From contig JAKRSB010000016.1 of the NCBI GenBank assembly GCA_022402525.1, positions 1 through 43,726 of the forward strand: a stretch of 43,726 nucleotides of DNA, in the 5' to 3' direction. Origin of the DNA: Thermosynechococcaceae cyanobacterium MS004 (GTDB lineage: Bacteria; Cyanobacteriota; Cyanobacteriia; Thermosynechococcales; Thermosynechococcaceae). A program made the translations under genes and the position numbers. This document shows, in pieces, positions 25,132 through 34,058 of this stretch; position 1 is the first letter of the stretch, and the number at the start of each line of letters is the position of its first letter. The notes under the pieces were generated by a model, which saw only the letters and a program-made list of their open reading frames with translations, was not told where the DNA came from and ran no database searches.

Positions 25132-25171
25132 AGCGCTGGATAGATTGAGCGTCTTTCTATCCAGCGCTTTT
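25132..25171 (+). terminator. Terminator after the DUF4870 gene
   Basis: A 13-bp perfect stem, AGCGCTGGATAGA with TCTATCCAGCGCT (25132-25144 and 25156-25168), has an 11-nt loop and is followed by a short T run. Confidence 0.75.
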
Positions 25172-25254
25172 GATGTATCTCTGATACGCCTCTGATGCTC
25201 TTCTGTCGCGCCTCTGGGCGGGCAAAAGTCTTCTACAATAGAAGCTCTTAGCTC

Positions 25255-25328
25255 TTTTCAGAGAAATTTTTCAGAGAAATTTTTCAGAGCAACTCAGAAC
25301 AACTTTTCAGAACAACTTTCTAGAGCAA
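25255..25328. repeat. Tandem repeats upstream of gatB
   Basis: Repeated CAGAGAAATTTTT and CAGAACAACTTTT units of about 13 bp lie in the gatB leader. Confidence 0.65.
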
Positions 25329-25350
25329 ACACTGCAAGAGTAAACATTCA

Positions 25351-26835
25351 ATGGTTACTGCCGCACCGGTCAAAACGAAGTACGAAGCCGTCATTGGCCT
25401 TGAAACCCACTGTCAGCTCAGCACGGCCACCAAAATTTTTTGTAGCTGCTCCACGGAATTTGGGTCAGAGCCGAATCATAATGTGTGCCCAATTTGTATG
25501 GGAATGCCGGGGGTTTTACCCGTCCTCAATGAAACGGTTTTAGAGTATGCCGTTAAGGCTGGCACCGCCCTCAACTGCAAAATTTCGGACTACAGCAAGT
25601 TTGACCGCAAGCAGTATTTTTATCCAGACCTGCCTAAAAACTATCAGGTGTCTCAGTTTGACCTGCCCATTGCAGAGCACGGCTGGCTTGAAATTGAGCT
25701 AATTGATGAAGACGGCAACCCAAACCGTAAGCGCATCGGCATCACCCGCCTGCACATGGAAGAAGATGCAGGCAAGCTAGTGCATGGCGGCAGCGATCGC
25801 CTGTCTGGCTCGACCCATTCCCTCGCAGACTACAATCGTGCTGGGGTGCCCCTCGCAGAAATTGTCTCCGAACCCGATATCCGGACGGGACAGGAGGCCG
25901 CAGAATACGCCCAAGAGATGCGCCGCATTCTGCGCTACCTGGGGGTGTGCGACGGCAACATGCAGGAAGGGTCAATGCGTTGCGACGTGAATATTTCAGT
26001 GCGGCCTGTGGGCCAAGCGGAATTTGGCACGAAGGTTGAAATCAAAAACATGAATTCCTTCAACGCCATTGGCCGCGCCATTGACTACGAAATTGAGCGC
26101 CAAATTGAGGTGATTGAGTCCGGCGGCACCATCGCCCAAGAAACTCGCCTCTGGGAAGAAGGCAGCCAGCGCACCATCAGTATGCGCCTCAAGGAAGGCT
26201 CCAGCGACTATCGCTATTTCCCAGAGCCAGACCTGACTCCCATTGAGGTGCCGCCCGAAAAACTGGCCCAGTGGAAGTCAGAGCTGCCGGAACTGCCCGC
26301 TCAAAAGCGCCATCGCTACGAAGCAGACTTTGGCCTATCCGCTTACGATGTCCGCAACCTCACGGATGACCGTGCGATCGCCGAGTTTTTTGAGGCCACC
26401 CTGGCCGCAGGTGCTCCGGCCAAGCAGTCCGCAAACTGGATTATGGGCGATATCACGGGCTACCTTAAGAGCGAAAAGCTGGAAATTGGCGCGATCGCCC
26501 TGACCCCCGAAGCCCTCACCGAGCTGATTTTGCTCATTGAAAACAACACCATCAGCTCCAAAATTGCAAAAGACCTCCTGCCGGAGCTACTCACTCAAGG
26601 CGGTTCCCCTAAGGCGCTGGTGGAAGCCAAGGGGTTGACGCAAATCTCCGATACCTCCGCCCTAGACTCGCTCATTGACGAGCTGCTGCTGGCTCACCCC
26701 ACCGAGCTAGAGCAGTATCGTGGCGGCAAAACAAAGCTACAGGGCTTTTTTGTGGGCCAGCTTATGAAAAAGACCGGTGGCCGAGCTGACCCGAAGCTTG
26801 CGAATCAGCTATTGCTCAAAAAGCTGGCTGGCTAG
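25351..26835 (+). CDS. gatB: Asp/Glu-tRNA amidotransferase subunit B
   Basis: A 494-residue subunit of the GatCAB complex. The complex converts Glu-tRNA(Gln), and where needed Asp-tRNA(Asn), to the amidated forms. Visible family signatures are the N-terminal [15 protein letters not shown], the zinc-site cysteines in CSCSTEFG and [11 protein letters not shown], the [20 protein letters not shown] block, [24 protein letters not shown], and [13 protein letters not shown]. The C-terminal YqeY-like tail domain (about 345-490) binds tRNA and ends [17 protein letters not shown]. Length is normal. GatA and GatC are not adjacent, as is usual in cyanobacteria. Confidence 0.96.
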   Translation: MVTAAPVKTKYEAVIGLETHCQLSTATKIFCSCSTEFGSEPNHNVCPICMGMPGVLPVLNETVLEYAVKAGTALNCKISDYSKFDRKQYFYPDLPKNYQVSQFDLPIAEHGWLEIELIDEDGNPNRKRIGITRLHMEEDAGKLVHGGSDRLSGSTHSLADYNRAGVPLAEIVSEPDIRTGQEAAEYAQEMRRILRYLGVCDGNMQEGSMRCDVNISVRPVGQAEFGTKVEIKNMNSFNAIGRAIDYEIERQIEVIESGGTIAQETRLWEEGSQRTISMRLKEGSSDYRYFPEPDLTPIEVPPEKLAQWKSELPELPAQKRHRYEADFGLSAYDVRNLTDDRAIAEFFEATLAAGAPAKQSANWIMGDITGYLKSEKLEIGAIALTPEALTELILLIENNTISSKIAKDLLPELLTQGGSPKALVEAKGLTQISDTSALDSLIDELLLAHPTELEQYRGGKTKLQGFFVGQLMKKTGGRADPKLANQLLLKKLAG

Positions 26836-26838
26836 CTT

Positions 26839-26856
26839 TGTAACGTTTTCGTTACA
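26839..26856 (+). terminator. Hairpin just after gatB
   Basis: TGTAACG-TTTT-CGTTACA starts four bases after the gatB stop and is followed by CGACTTTTATC. The stem is short and the T run weak. Confidence 0.5.
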
Positions 26857-26927
26857 CGACTTTTATCTAGTTCTTATCTAAATTGTGATAGTCATCACTT
26901 TCGCTAGAAAAAGTTCGTGCAAATATT

Positions 26928-27049
26928 GGGGTGGCTGAGAGAAACAGCCTTAATCGTAGATTTCTATTAAGCCTCACCCTATACAGAACTCATTAAAATG
27001 TCCCCGTGCAGGGAAGCCTTGACGCTGAACTGCACGGGGATTAATTTTT
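26928..27049 (+). ncRNA. Candidate structured RNA or leader with strong terminator
   Basis: 26928-26979 can fold as a three-way junction: closing stem GGGTG/CACCC, hairpin GGCTG-AGAGAAA-CAGCC, and hairpin CTTAAT/ATTAAG with an 11-nt loop. Twenty bases later a perfect 11-bp stem (TCCCCGTGCAG with CTGCACGGGGA, 27001-27040) ends in TTAATTTTT, a good intrinsic terminator. No gene lies between gatB (ends 26835) and 27519, so this may be a small RNA of about 120 nt. It is not a family I recognise. Confidence 0.45.
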
Positions 27050-27055
27050 GCCTGT

Positions 27056-27099
27056 CTCCTGCTACCCGTCTTCTGCTACCCGTCTTCTGCTACCCGATT
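27056..27099. repeat. Tandem repeat, CTTCTGCTACCCGT unit
   Basis: About three copies of a 14-bp unit. The remainder of the gap to 27518 has no recognisable gene. Confidence 0.7.
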
Positions 27100-27518
27100 C
27101 AGTGCTGGCTTTCCTAAGCAAGCCTTTACGAAAAACTTAATAAAACCCTAACATTCTTGAGCCCCTAAGCTACTCCCCTCAAGGCGAAACGGGGAGAATT
27201 TATAAACTCAAAAAAGCCTTGCTAGACAATGCCTACAGCTATTTCTGTCGCAGATTTTGAGAGATTTATGCTGCTGTGGGGATCATTTTTATTTGTAGTT
27301 TTCTATACTATATTTAAGTAAAGCTAAGTTCTTTCCCATTCGGAGTGGGGATCAAATAGAGTCCATCCGTCATCTCTATATGCGCCCAAAGACATGTGCC
27401 CAAAGACCCAGTGCCGAAAACTATGTGCCAAAGGCTCACGGGTTAGGCCAGTTGCGGTCGTTGGCGCTTTTACCGAACCGCTTTTGCTCTATGCGTCACG
27501 ACGAGGCCCTAGAATCCT

Positions 27519-29285
27519 GTGCTTGAATCTTCCTTTGATGCCAAGCTAGCCCACGGCGGCGAGGTTGATCGACGATACAATCCAGACGCCATGACTCGCT
27601 ACTATCGGTGGCGTCCCTGGAAAATTATCTGGCGATCGCTGCAAATTTCCTGGATGTTTGGGTGGTTTGTGTGGGGTCTGAAGCTTGACCAGTGGATGGG
27701 GCAAGAAGACAGAAACATGCCGCTGCGGGCCATTCAGCTTCGCAAGTTGCTGACCAACCTAGGCCCCACCTTTATTAAAATTGGGCAGGCCCTCTCTACA
27801 CGACCAGACCTCGTGCGCCAAGACTACCTGGATCAGCTTATGTTGCTGCAGGATCAGCTCCCTCCCTTTTCGACAGAGGAAGCCTTTGCCATCATTGAGC
27901 GCGACCTCGGTAGCCCCATTGAAGACATTTTTCAGGATCTTTCTGCAAAGCCCGTGGCCGCAGCGAGCCTAGGCCAAGTCTATAAAGGACGGCTCTATAG
28001 TGGTCAAGAAGTGGCCGTCAAGGTTCAGCGCCCCAGACTCGCTAAGAAGCTAAACACTGACCTATACATCATTCGGCGGGCGGCAAAGTGGCTGGGAAAT
28101 CTGCTGCCGATTAATCTGGGTCACGACCTGTCTCTGGTGGTAGATGAGTTTGGTACCAAGCTCTTTGAAGAAATCGACTACCAAAATGAAGGCCGCAACG
28201 CCGAGCACTTTGCACGGAATTTTAAAGACTCCAGTGAAGTGAAGGTTCCCGTCATTTATTGGAAGTACAGTAGTCGGCGCGTCCTCACCCTAGAGTGGAT
28301 TGATGGATTTAAGCTCACCTCAACCCAGTGCATTTTAGACGCCAATATTAACCAAGACGATTTGATTCGGATTGGGGTTGAGTCCGGTCTGCGTCAGCTT
28401 TTGGAGTTTGGCTTTTTTCACGCAGATCCCCACCCTGGCAATTTGTTTGCCCTCGCCGATGGCCGGATGGCCTACATTGACTTCGGCATGATGGATCAGC
28501 TGAATCAAGATACGAAGGAATGTCTTGTGGATGCAGTGGTTCACCTGATCAATAAAGACTACGCAGATCTGGCTCAAGATTTTGTGAGGCTGGGCTTCTT
28601 GACGCCGGAAACCGATATTACGCCCATTATTCCGGCTTTAGAAACCGTCTTTGCGGATATTGTGGGCGCTAGCGTCAAGGAATTTAACTTTAAGACGATC
28701 ACCGATCGCTTCTCGGATCTGATGTTCCGGTATCCCTTTCGGATTCCGGCTAAATTTGCCCTCATTATCCGGTCGCTCGTCACCCAAGAGGGTGTGGCGC
28801 TTTGCCTCAACCCAGACTTTAGAATCGTGGAGGTGAGCTACCCCTACGTGGCGCGAAGGCTCCTGACGGAAGAATCCCCGGCCTTTCGGCGGCGGTTGAT
28901 TGAGGTGCTGTTTAAGGATGGCAAATTCCAGTGGGAGCGTCTCGAAAATCTCATTGCGATCGCCCGTTCTGATCAGTCTTTTGATTTGGTGCCCACCGCT
29001 CAGATGGGGCTTCAGTTCTTGTTTTCTGAGGAAGGTAAGACCTTGCGTAATCAGCTTATTCTGGCGCTCACCGAAGACAACCGCCTCCACACCGATGAAG
29101 TGCAGCGCCTTTGGCAAATCATTCAGCCTGACCTCCAGCCCAGCCGCATTGTGAGTGCCGCCCTGAGTGCGATCGCTGATTTTTCAGGAGAAGTGGTGAG
29201 TAGCTGGTCCCCTTGGGCAATCTTGCCCACCCCAAAACCTGCTGCCATTCGTGAGCCAGTTGGCGGCACCAGCCGCGCGCGTTAG
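27519..29285 (+). CDS. ABC1 (AarF/UbiB-type) atypical kinase
   Basis: A 588-residue protein of the UbiB/ABC1K family. In bacteria, mitochondria and plastids these proteins support prenylquinone and lipid metabolism by an ATPase or atypical kinase activity. The family marks are KxGQ in LGPTFIKIGQALSTRPDLV (about 85-105), the alanine-rich loop AAASLGQVYKG that replaces the glycine loop, VAVKVQRP with the ATP lysine, the ExD-type block LFEEIDYQNEGRNAEHF, the catalytic GFFHADPHPGN and YIDFGMM. The C-terminal third is the helical extension typical of cyanobacterial members. GTG at 27519 is used because the conserved RYNP motif lies before the first ATG (27591). A plastoquinone or tocopherol-related role is likely but not shown. 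Confidence 0.9.
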   Translation: MLESSFDAKLAHGGEVDRRYNPDAMTRYYRWRPWKIIWRSLQISWMFGWFVWGLKLDQWMGQEDRNMPLRAIQLRKLLTNLGPTFIKIGQALSTRPDLVRQDYLDQLMLLQDQLPPFSTEEAFAIIERDLGSPIEDIFQDLSAKPVAAASLGQVYKGRLYSGQEVAVKVQRPRLAKKLNTDLYIIRRAAKWLGNLLPINLGHDLSLVVDEFGTKLFEEIDYQNEGRNAEHFARNFKDSSEVKVPVIYWKYSSRRVLTLEWIDGFKLTSTQCILDANINQDDLIRIGVESGLRQLLEFGFFHADPHPGNLFALADGRMAYIDFGMMDQLNQDTKECLVDAVVHLINKDYADLAQDFVRLGFLTPETDITPIIPALETVFADIVGASVKEFNFKTITDRFSDLMFRYPFRIPAKFALIIRSLVTQEGVALCLNPDFRIVEVSYPYVARRLLTEESPAFRRRLIEVLFKDGKFQWERLENLIAIARSDQSFDLVPTAQMGLQFLFSEEGKTLRNQLILALTEDNRLHTDEVQRLWQIIQPDLQPSRIVSAALSAIADFSGEVVSSWSPWAILPTPKPAAIREPVGGTSRAR

Positions 29286-29394
29286 GTGGGTGCTGGTGTA
29301 GAATTCAACGAAACCCATTTTCTCGAGTTATTGTCTCGATTTATTTTCTCGATTTTCAGCAAGAACCAAGTCTTAAAGGAATTAAGTTTTAGAG

Positions 29395-29757
29395 ATGTTT
29401 TACGAGCCGCCCTATTTTTTACTGGTTGCCGGACTTTTGGCTGGAATCGCCTCTGGTCGCGCTTTTGAAGTAACGCTGCGTCAGGCGGTGCAAAGCTGGT
29501 CAAAATCTCATTCCACCCGTACTTTGCGAGAGCTTCAGGGAATTTCTCTGACGCTGCCGTTTATGGGCATGGCTTCAGGCATCTGTGTCTTTTTGGCCTC
29601 TGGCCTCAATATTTACGGCATCCCAGTGCTGTTTAGCTATATCGTCTCAACGATTTTGACCGTTGGCACGGCTCTTCTCGTTTGGACACAGCTTCGCCGA
29701 CTGTTGGCTCTGCTTGAGCAAGGTGGCTCCAAGGCGCTGGATCTGGATGCGCTGTAA
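29395..29757 (+). CDS. Small conserved membrane protein
   Basis: A 120-residue protein with an N-terminal hydrophobic segment (FLLVAGLLAGIASG), a short soluble loop (about 26-48) and two further membrane segments (about 50-72 and 76-97). It ends in an amphipathic helix (TQLRRLLALLEQGG). I do not recognise a named family. It follows the ABC1 kinase by 109 bp on the same strand and could be co-transcribed with it. A strong two-way terminator follows. Confidence 0.65.
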   Translation: MFYEPPYFLLVAGLLAGIASGRAFEVTLRQAVQSWSKSHSTRTLRELQGISLTLPFMGMASGICVFLASGLNIYGIPVLFSYIVSTILTVGTALLVWTQLRRLLALLEQGGSKALDLDAL

Positions 29758-29784
29758 TAGCGCGAGTTTGATGAACCTCTTTTG

Positions 29785-29828
29785 AAGCGCCTGACCCAAA
29801 GCACTTCTTCGCGTTTGGTCAGGCGCTT
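29785..29828. terminator. Bidirectional terminator between convergent genes
   Basis: A 12-bp perfect stem AAGCGCCTGACC / GGTCAGGCGCTT (29785-29796, 29817-29828) lies between the small membrane protein gene and the MFS gene, which converge. T tracts are weak on both sides. Confidence 0.6.
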
Positions 29829-29840
29829 ACAGCCCCGATG

Positions 29841-31022
29841 TTAAGCAGCAGCGCTTCGCGTTCGGCTGATCCACAATATGGCGATCGCGCTGATCAACGA
29901 AAATAGACCCACCACCCAGCCCGCAAAGATCGGTAGCTTGTTGGCATAGGCCATATAGACATTAAACAAGGCCCCTGCCAGTGCAGCCCCACCAAAGTAA
30001 AACCCAATCCCTAGACCTCCTCTCGTCAAAGGCACCATATTAAGCGCAAAAGGAATGGTCGCAACTCCCACGCCGCTCATGCCTAACCCTAAGAGGACGA
30101 CTGCGATCGAGCGCAAGGGTAAGATCGGCAGGATTAACGCCGCAAAACCCAGTCCTAGAAGCCCCAGCCCCAGCATCATGGTGGGGATATTGCCCCATCG
30201 CTGGGCAGCTTTGCCAATGGGCAGCACCGTGATGAGCTGCACCCCAAGAAATAGGGTCATTAAAAAGGGGGTCTGTGCTTGGCCGACTAACCCGATTAGC
30301 TGCTGTACCAAAATAACGCCGAGGGTCACGGTGCTTCCGGTCAACGCAATTAAGGTCAGATTTTGTTTGGAAGGCTGTGACGGTGGAACAGCGATCGCCG
30401 AAAAATTGACGGAAGCAGGCTGACTCCAGTTCAGAAGCGTGGCGGAGAGTAGCAAAATGATAGAGCTCATCCCAAAGGCGGGCAGCGCGCCGAATCCCTG
30501 CAAAATTTGTTTGGAGGCGGGGAGGGCCAGGGTTCCGGCGATCGTGCCGACCAAGGTGAGTACGCTTGCTGCGTAGGGCCAGTCTTGCTGACAGGCAAAT
30601 TCTCCTAATCGAGCCAGCATGGGAGAGCGAAACACGGCCATCGCCATCGCCCAAAGGATGGTCACAAACACAAAGAGCCACCGCAGGAAGCTGTCAGGAT
30701 TGCCCAGCAATACCATGATCGGCGGCACCAGAAACAGCGCCGAAGCAGCCAGAACCCCCAGGGTAATAAAGGGTGCCTTGAGTCCCCAGAGCGTTTTTTG
30801 ATGATCCGACAGGCTGCCAAAGAGCGGCTCAATCAGCACCGCCAAAAACCCCTCGATCGCCAAAATAATGACCGCTGCATTTTTGGGAAACCCAAACTGC
30901 CCCAACAGGTCAGGAAGATATAAACGATACACAATCCAGCACAGCACAATGGCTCCCTGCATTAGCGCCATCGCTAGGACGGGCTGCCAATAGGTTTTTG
31001 AAGCTACGCCTGAAATGCTCAT
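29841..31022 (-). CDS. MFS transporter
   Basis: A 393-residue protein with about twelve hydrophobic segments in two halves, separated by a more polar stretch near 195-210. The first half holds a loop resembling the MFS A-motif (EPLFGSLSDHQKTLWGLK at about 60-78). The second half holds IGKAAQRWGNIPTMMLG at the equivalent position. Proteins with this layout in cyanobacteria are often annotated MFS or PucC-like, but the chlorophyll-related PucC signatures are not evident. The substrate is unknown. It is alone on its transcript. Confidence 0.8.
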   Translation of the reverse strand: MSISGVASKTYWQPVLAMALMQGAIVLCWIVYRLYLPDLLGQFGFPKNAAVIILAIEGFLAVLIEPLFGSLSDHQKTLWGLKAPFITLGVLAASALFLVPPIMVLLGNPDSFLRWLFVFVTILWAMAMAVFRSPMLARLGEFACQQDWPYAASVLTLVGTIAGTLALPASKQILQGFGALPAFGMSSIILLLSATLLNWSQPASVNFSAIAVPPSQPSKQNLTLIALTGSTVTLGVILVQQLIGLVGQAQTPFLMTLFLGVQLITVLPIGKAAQRWGNIPTMMLGLGLLGLGFAALILPILPLRSIAVVLLGLGMSGVGVATIPFALNMVPLTRGGLGIGFYFGGAALAGALFNVYMAYANKLPIFAGWVVGLFSLISAIAILWISRTRSAAA

Positions 31023-31093
31023 GAGTAGTCCCGTAAAAGAGTTGAAAAGAATGGGTTACGCAATCCCTCGCAGCCTGAGCTTAGAGAGTGGAC

Positions 31094-31870
31094 TTAGATG
31101 GTGCCAGACATCACGCGGACACCAGTGGGGGCGATCGCCGCTGCTTTTTGCTCTGCAGTCACGAATAGACCCGTGGCCTTAGTGCCTGGGGGCGGCACCT
31201 GGGGCGGCTGAATTGAGCGGGAGATATTGCCTTCGGGATTGGTCTGGAATTCACCGCAGTAAATGACTTGCTGGTTGTTTAGATTCAACCACAGCCGGTA
31301 GACCTGATCGGCAGGTAAGGGCGGCAGATTTTGGGCGGACACAACCACTTCTTGCCATTTCCCTGGAGTAAAGAGCAGGGTGCCGCTGGCATCAGGAGTC
31401 GTGGGGCTAGTGAGTGAAACCAGTTTACTGTTGGGGCGCTGCAATAGGGATGCCACACTTTCGGGTGTTTGCTGCTGGGCAAAGCTGAGGTCTTGGCGCA
31501 GGTTGAAGTTCTCCCAAGCGAATGCTGCTGCTGTGATTAGGGAAACAATCGCCGTGACTTTACTCCAGTTAATGGTTTTGCGAGGCGTGTTTTGTGTGAC
31601 CTGGGCTGAGGCAGCCGATACCGCAGGGACTTCTTCAGCAATCCCTAGGGCGGCTAAGGTCTTGGTTCGCAGGTGTGCTGGCGGGGTGAGCTGCGGCACA
31701 TCTACCGCGAGGCCACCCAGAAGCATCTGTAGTTCTCGGACTTCTTGGCGCACGGCTGCATTATTTAGCATCATCTGCTCAAAGATGACCAGTTCTTCTG
31801 GCTCTAGCTCATCTAGCACATAGCCAGCGGCCAGTTCTTTAATGTCATCAGGGAGGGTTGAGTGGATCAT
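31094..31870 (-). CDS. Anti-sigma factor, RskA type
   Basis: A 258-residue membrane protein. The cytoplasmic N-terminal domain (about 1-85) has the anti-sigma helices ELAAGYVLDELEPEELVIFEQ and AVRQEVRELQMLLGGL. One membrane segment follows (about 103-120, TAIVSLITAAAFAW). The extracytoplasmic RskA domain (about 135-258) has LFTPGKWQEVVVSAQNLPPLPADQVYRLWLN and the conserved G-F-T-end block. No zinc-binding HxxxCxxC is visible. It lies 14 bp after the ECF sigma gene, and sequestration of that sigma factor at the membrane is the expected role. Confidence 0.85.
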   Translation of the reverse strand: MIHSTLPDDIKELAAGYVLDELEPEELVIFEQMMLNNAAVRQEVRELQMLLGGLAVDVPQLTPPAHLRTKTLAALGIAEEVPAVSAASAQVTQNTPRKTINWSKVTAIVSLITAAAFAWENFNLRQDLSFAQQQTPESVASLLQRPNSKLVSLTSPTTPDASGTLLFTPGKWQEVVVSAQNLPPLPADQVYRLWLNLNNQQVIYCGEFQTNPEGNISRSIQPPQVPPPGTKATGLFVTAEQKAAAIAPTGVRVMSGTI

Positions 31871-31884
31871 AGTAATACCGATTC

Positions 31885-32439
31885 TTATCTTGCTGTAGGT
31901 GCAACCTGCGTCTTGAGCTGAACTAATGCTTGCCGAAGACGGCTTTTGACCACACCTGGCGTAAGACCTAAATGTTCAGAAATTTGGCCATGACTGAAGC
32001 CTTGATAATAGTTAAGCTCTAGAATCTGACGCTGTAAGTCTGGAAGCTGCTGCATGGCCTGTTGAATTGTCGTCTGGGTTTCTTGGGTGGTGGCGGCTTC
32101 TAAGGGAGAAGGGTCGGTGGAGCCTTCTCCGATGGTCTGCTGCCAGCGTAATAAAAAGCTTTGGGTGGTGTTGCGCTGTCGAATTTTATCAATTGCCCTG
32201 GAGCGGGTTAAGACCCCTAAAAAGCTACTGAGGGCACCTCGTTGCGGGTCAAAGCGATCGCTTTGCCAAAAGGTAACAAAAATATCTTGGGTCAGGTCTT
32301 CGGCTTCTTGGGTGTTTTGTAAAACTCGATAGGCAATGCTATAAACCAATCCGGCATAACGATCATAGAGAATGGCGATCGCTCTTTGCTGACCAGCACG
32401 CAAACTATGAACTAGCTCAGCATCAGATAAGTTTTTCAT
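31885..32439 (-). CDS. ECF-type sigma-70 family factor
   Basis: A 184-residue group-IV sigma factor. Region 2 (about 20-90) includes YDRYAGLVYSIAYRVL, AEDLTQDIFVTFWQ and the -10 recognising stretch LTRSRAIDKIRQR. Region 4 (about 125-178) has LPDLQRQILELNYYQGFSHGQISEHLGLTPGVVKSRL, the -35 binding helix-turn-helix. Region 3 is absent, as expected. It is paired with the RskA-type anti-sigma directly downstream, the SigK/RskA arrangement. Its regulon is unknown. The three exported-protein genes upstream on the same strand, sharing a promoter-like motif, are candidate targets, but the motif does not match a known ECF consensus. No autoregulatory copy of it is seen before this gene. Confidence 0.9.
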   Translation of the reverse strand: MKNLSDAELVHSLRAGQQRAIAILYDRYAGLVYSIAYRVLQNTQEAEDLTQDIFVTFWQSDRFDPQRGALSSFLGVLTRSRAIDKIRQRNTTQSFLLRWQQTIGEGSTDPSPLEAATTQETQTTIQQAMQQLPDLQRQILELNYYQGFSHGQISEHLGLTPGVVKSRLRQALVQLKTQVAPTAR

Positions 32440-32567
32440 ATGGGCTTAATCGCACTTTGTGTGCCCTCATTTTAGAGGGACAACCTACGAAATCAGCCTA
32501 ATATTAATGATGTTGACATTATTCCAATCTCTCATTAGTGCTGAAGTGTCAGAAATGAAGCTGAAGT

Positions 32568-32626
32568 TAAGGACGGGTTGGTTATCAAGACTAGCCAAAA
32601 TCGCTATTCACAGTAACCCGCCCTTA
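32568..32626 (-). terminator. Possible minus-strand terminator after the PLD-PLAT gene
   Basis: On the minus strand a TAAGGGCGGGTT arm pairs with AACCCGTCCTTA (12 bp, one G-U) across a 35-nt loop. The G-U pair is only possible on this strand. No long U run follows. Confidence 0.4.
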
Positions 32627-32663
32627 CTTTCAAAAGTGAACTCGTCTCAATTTCCGTTAATAA

Positions 32664-33914
32664 TTAAAAACTTGCCTCTGCAGTTAATTTTCCTGACTCA
32701 ACCCATGTGTTAAATTGCGCAGTTCTGCTGTTGATGGTGACATTCTCTAAGTACCATGCAGCACCTGCATAGCTCCCATCACTCCGAATTTTCACTTTTT
32801 TTAGAAAGCCAATATCAGGAAGATCATTTAATGAAATACTATTAGTTTGATTCCTTTCAAATGCATTTCCAGAAATTAAACCATTCAATCGTATTTCCCC
32901 TGTAGAACCATTCTCTCCGTAAATTGTTATGAAGATATTTGAATCGGTTCCAGCTCCTGTTTTATCGCCAGTTTTAATAGAGACTTGATACGGTCTTTTT
33001 CGATCACGAACACTAACTGCGGGGAATGCCTCATCACTCGGTGAACCGTAGGCTGCGTTCGCCAGATTTTTGGCATTTTTTACATGAACATCAGCATCGG
33101 TAGCAAAGGCAGTCGTCCGTCCATAACATTGGCTTGAGTTGACTAAAATTGCATCAACGCCCTGTTCCAGCCAGTATTTGACCGTTGACTCTTGCTCAAA
33201 CGTCCAAATCACCACCTTCGGCCCTCTGCCCGCATTACGCAAATTGATTGCCTCTCTAGCCCAGTCTTGTTCTTGTGTACTCCAGATAGCCCCTGCCGCA
33301 ATGCCAATTTCATACCAATATTTATGCAGCGGATAGCCTTCTTTTTTGAAAAATGCATTCACATCGGTTGGTGAATCATCAAACCCCATTGCTGCTACGG
33401 CTCGGCTGTCATTCAAAATTTTATCTTTTATCTTTGCAAGGTGTACTCCATCTTTAACCAATCCGATATCAAAGATTAAATTGACCGAAGGAAGCGCTGT
33501 TCTAACAGCAGCATACAAATCTTTCAACGGAGCATCAGGCGTTTTAATATCGATGTGTAACAGGGCAAGCGGTGAGCCTGCACGCGTCGCCTCCGTACGG
33601 ACTTCATTCAACCAGTCGTTCAGCTTGGGCGCATTGGTCACAGCAGGGTTATCGTGCACGATAATCCATTCTGAGTTGTAATACCAGAAATCTGCTTCAA
33701 TCGCATTAACACCATGATTTTGTACAGCGTTTTTTACTCCACTACCCACGTTGCAGCGGTGAGCTACGATATAGACAGGCCGCTTCTGACTCTGAGCGTG
33801 ACTAGGCATCACAAATACAGAAATGGGTACGACTAATGTAGTGACAAATCCAATTAATAGAGACAAAAATTGAGGTTTTTTAGCATTTTTAAGGCTGCGA
33901 TGTTTTGGTTGCAT
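32664..33914 (-). CDS. Exported SMase D/GDPD-like phosphodiesterase with C-terminal PLAT domain
   Basis: A 416-residue secreted protein. The signal peptide spans residues 1-40 (cleavage after SHA). A GDPD-like barrel follows (about 45-275). Candidate catalytic residues are His52 (AHRCN), Glu73 and Asp75 (AIEADFWYYN), His87 (IIVHDNP) and Asp122 (LLHIDIKTPD). This His-Glu-Asp-His order and spacing match spider and bacterial sphingomyelinase D / phospholipase D toxins better than GlpQ. A PLAT/LH2 domain (about 308-416, YQVSIKTGDKTGAGTDSNIF to WYLENVTI) should bind membrane lipid. A good AGGAGA site lies eight bases before ATG. It is preceded by the 43-nt motif shared with the next two genes. The substrate (sphingolipid, lysophospholipid or glycerophosphodiester) is not determined. 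Confidence 0.8.
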   Translation of the reverse strand: MQPKHRSLKNAKKPQFLSLLIGFVTTLVVPISVFVMPSHAQSQKRPVYIVAHRCNVGSGVKNAVQNHGVNAIEADFWYYNSEWIIVHDNPAVTNAPKLNDWLNEVRTEATRAGSPLALLHIDIKTPDAPLKDLYAAVRTALPSVNLIFDIGLVKDGVHLAKIKDKILNDSRAVAAMGFDDSPTDVNAFFKKEGYPLHKYWYEIGIAAGAIWSTQEQDWAREAINLRNAGRGPKVVIWTFEQESTVKYWLEQGVDAILVNSSQCYGRTTAFATDADVHVKNAKNLANAAYGSPSDEAFPAVSVRDRKRPYQVSIKTGDKTGAGTDSNIFITIYGENGSTGEIRLNGLISGNAFERNQTNSISLNDLPDIGFLKKVKIRSDGSYAGAAWYLENVTINSRTAQFNTWVESGKLTAEASF

Positions 33915-33953
33915 GGTGATGTTCTCCTGTAGAGCTTGAATGAAGTCGTTTTA

Positions 33954-33996
33954 TTCAGTTGTAATGAGTAGGCGGTTGATAGTTTCTTAGATCAAG
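33954..33996 (-). promoter_or_regulatory. Shared 43-nt upstream element, copy A
   Basis: In gene direction it starts CTTGATCTAAG and ends TACTCATTACAACTGAA, 40 bp before the PLD-PLAT start codon. Both blocks and their spacing recur at 34692 and 35587. Confidence 0.75.
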
Positions 33997-34058
33997 GCAA
34001 GTGACCCAGGGTTTAACGCAGCTCGATCTCTTCAGCGCTTTTGATGGACTGTTTGGCT

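Noticed and set aside
26928-26980. TPP riboswitch
   Set aside because: GGGGTG...CTGAGA is reminiscent, but the ACCUGAUC block and the pyrophosphate arm are absent, and no thiamine gene follows.
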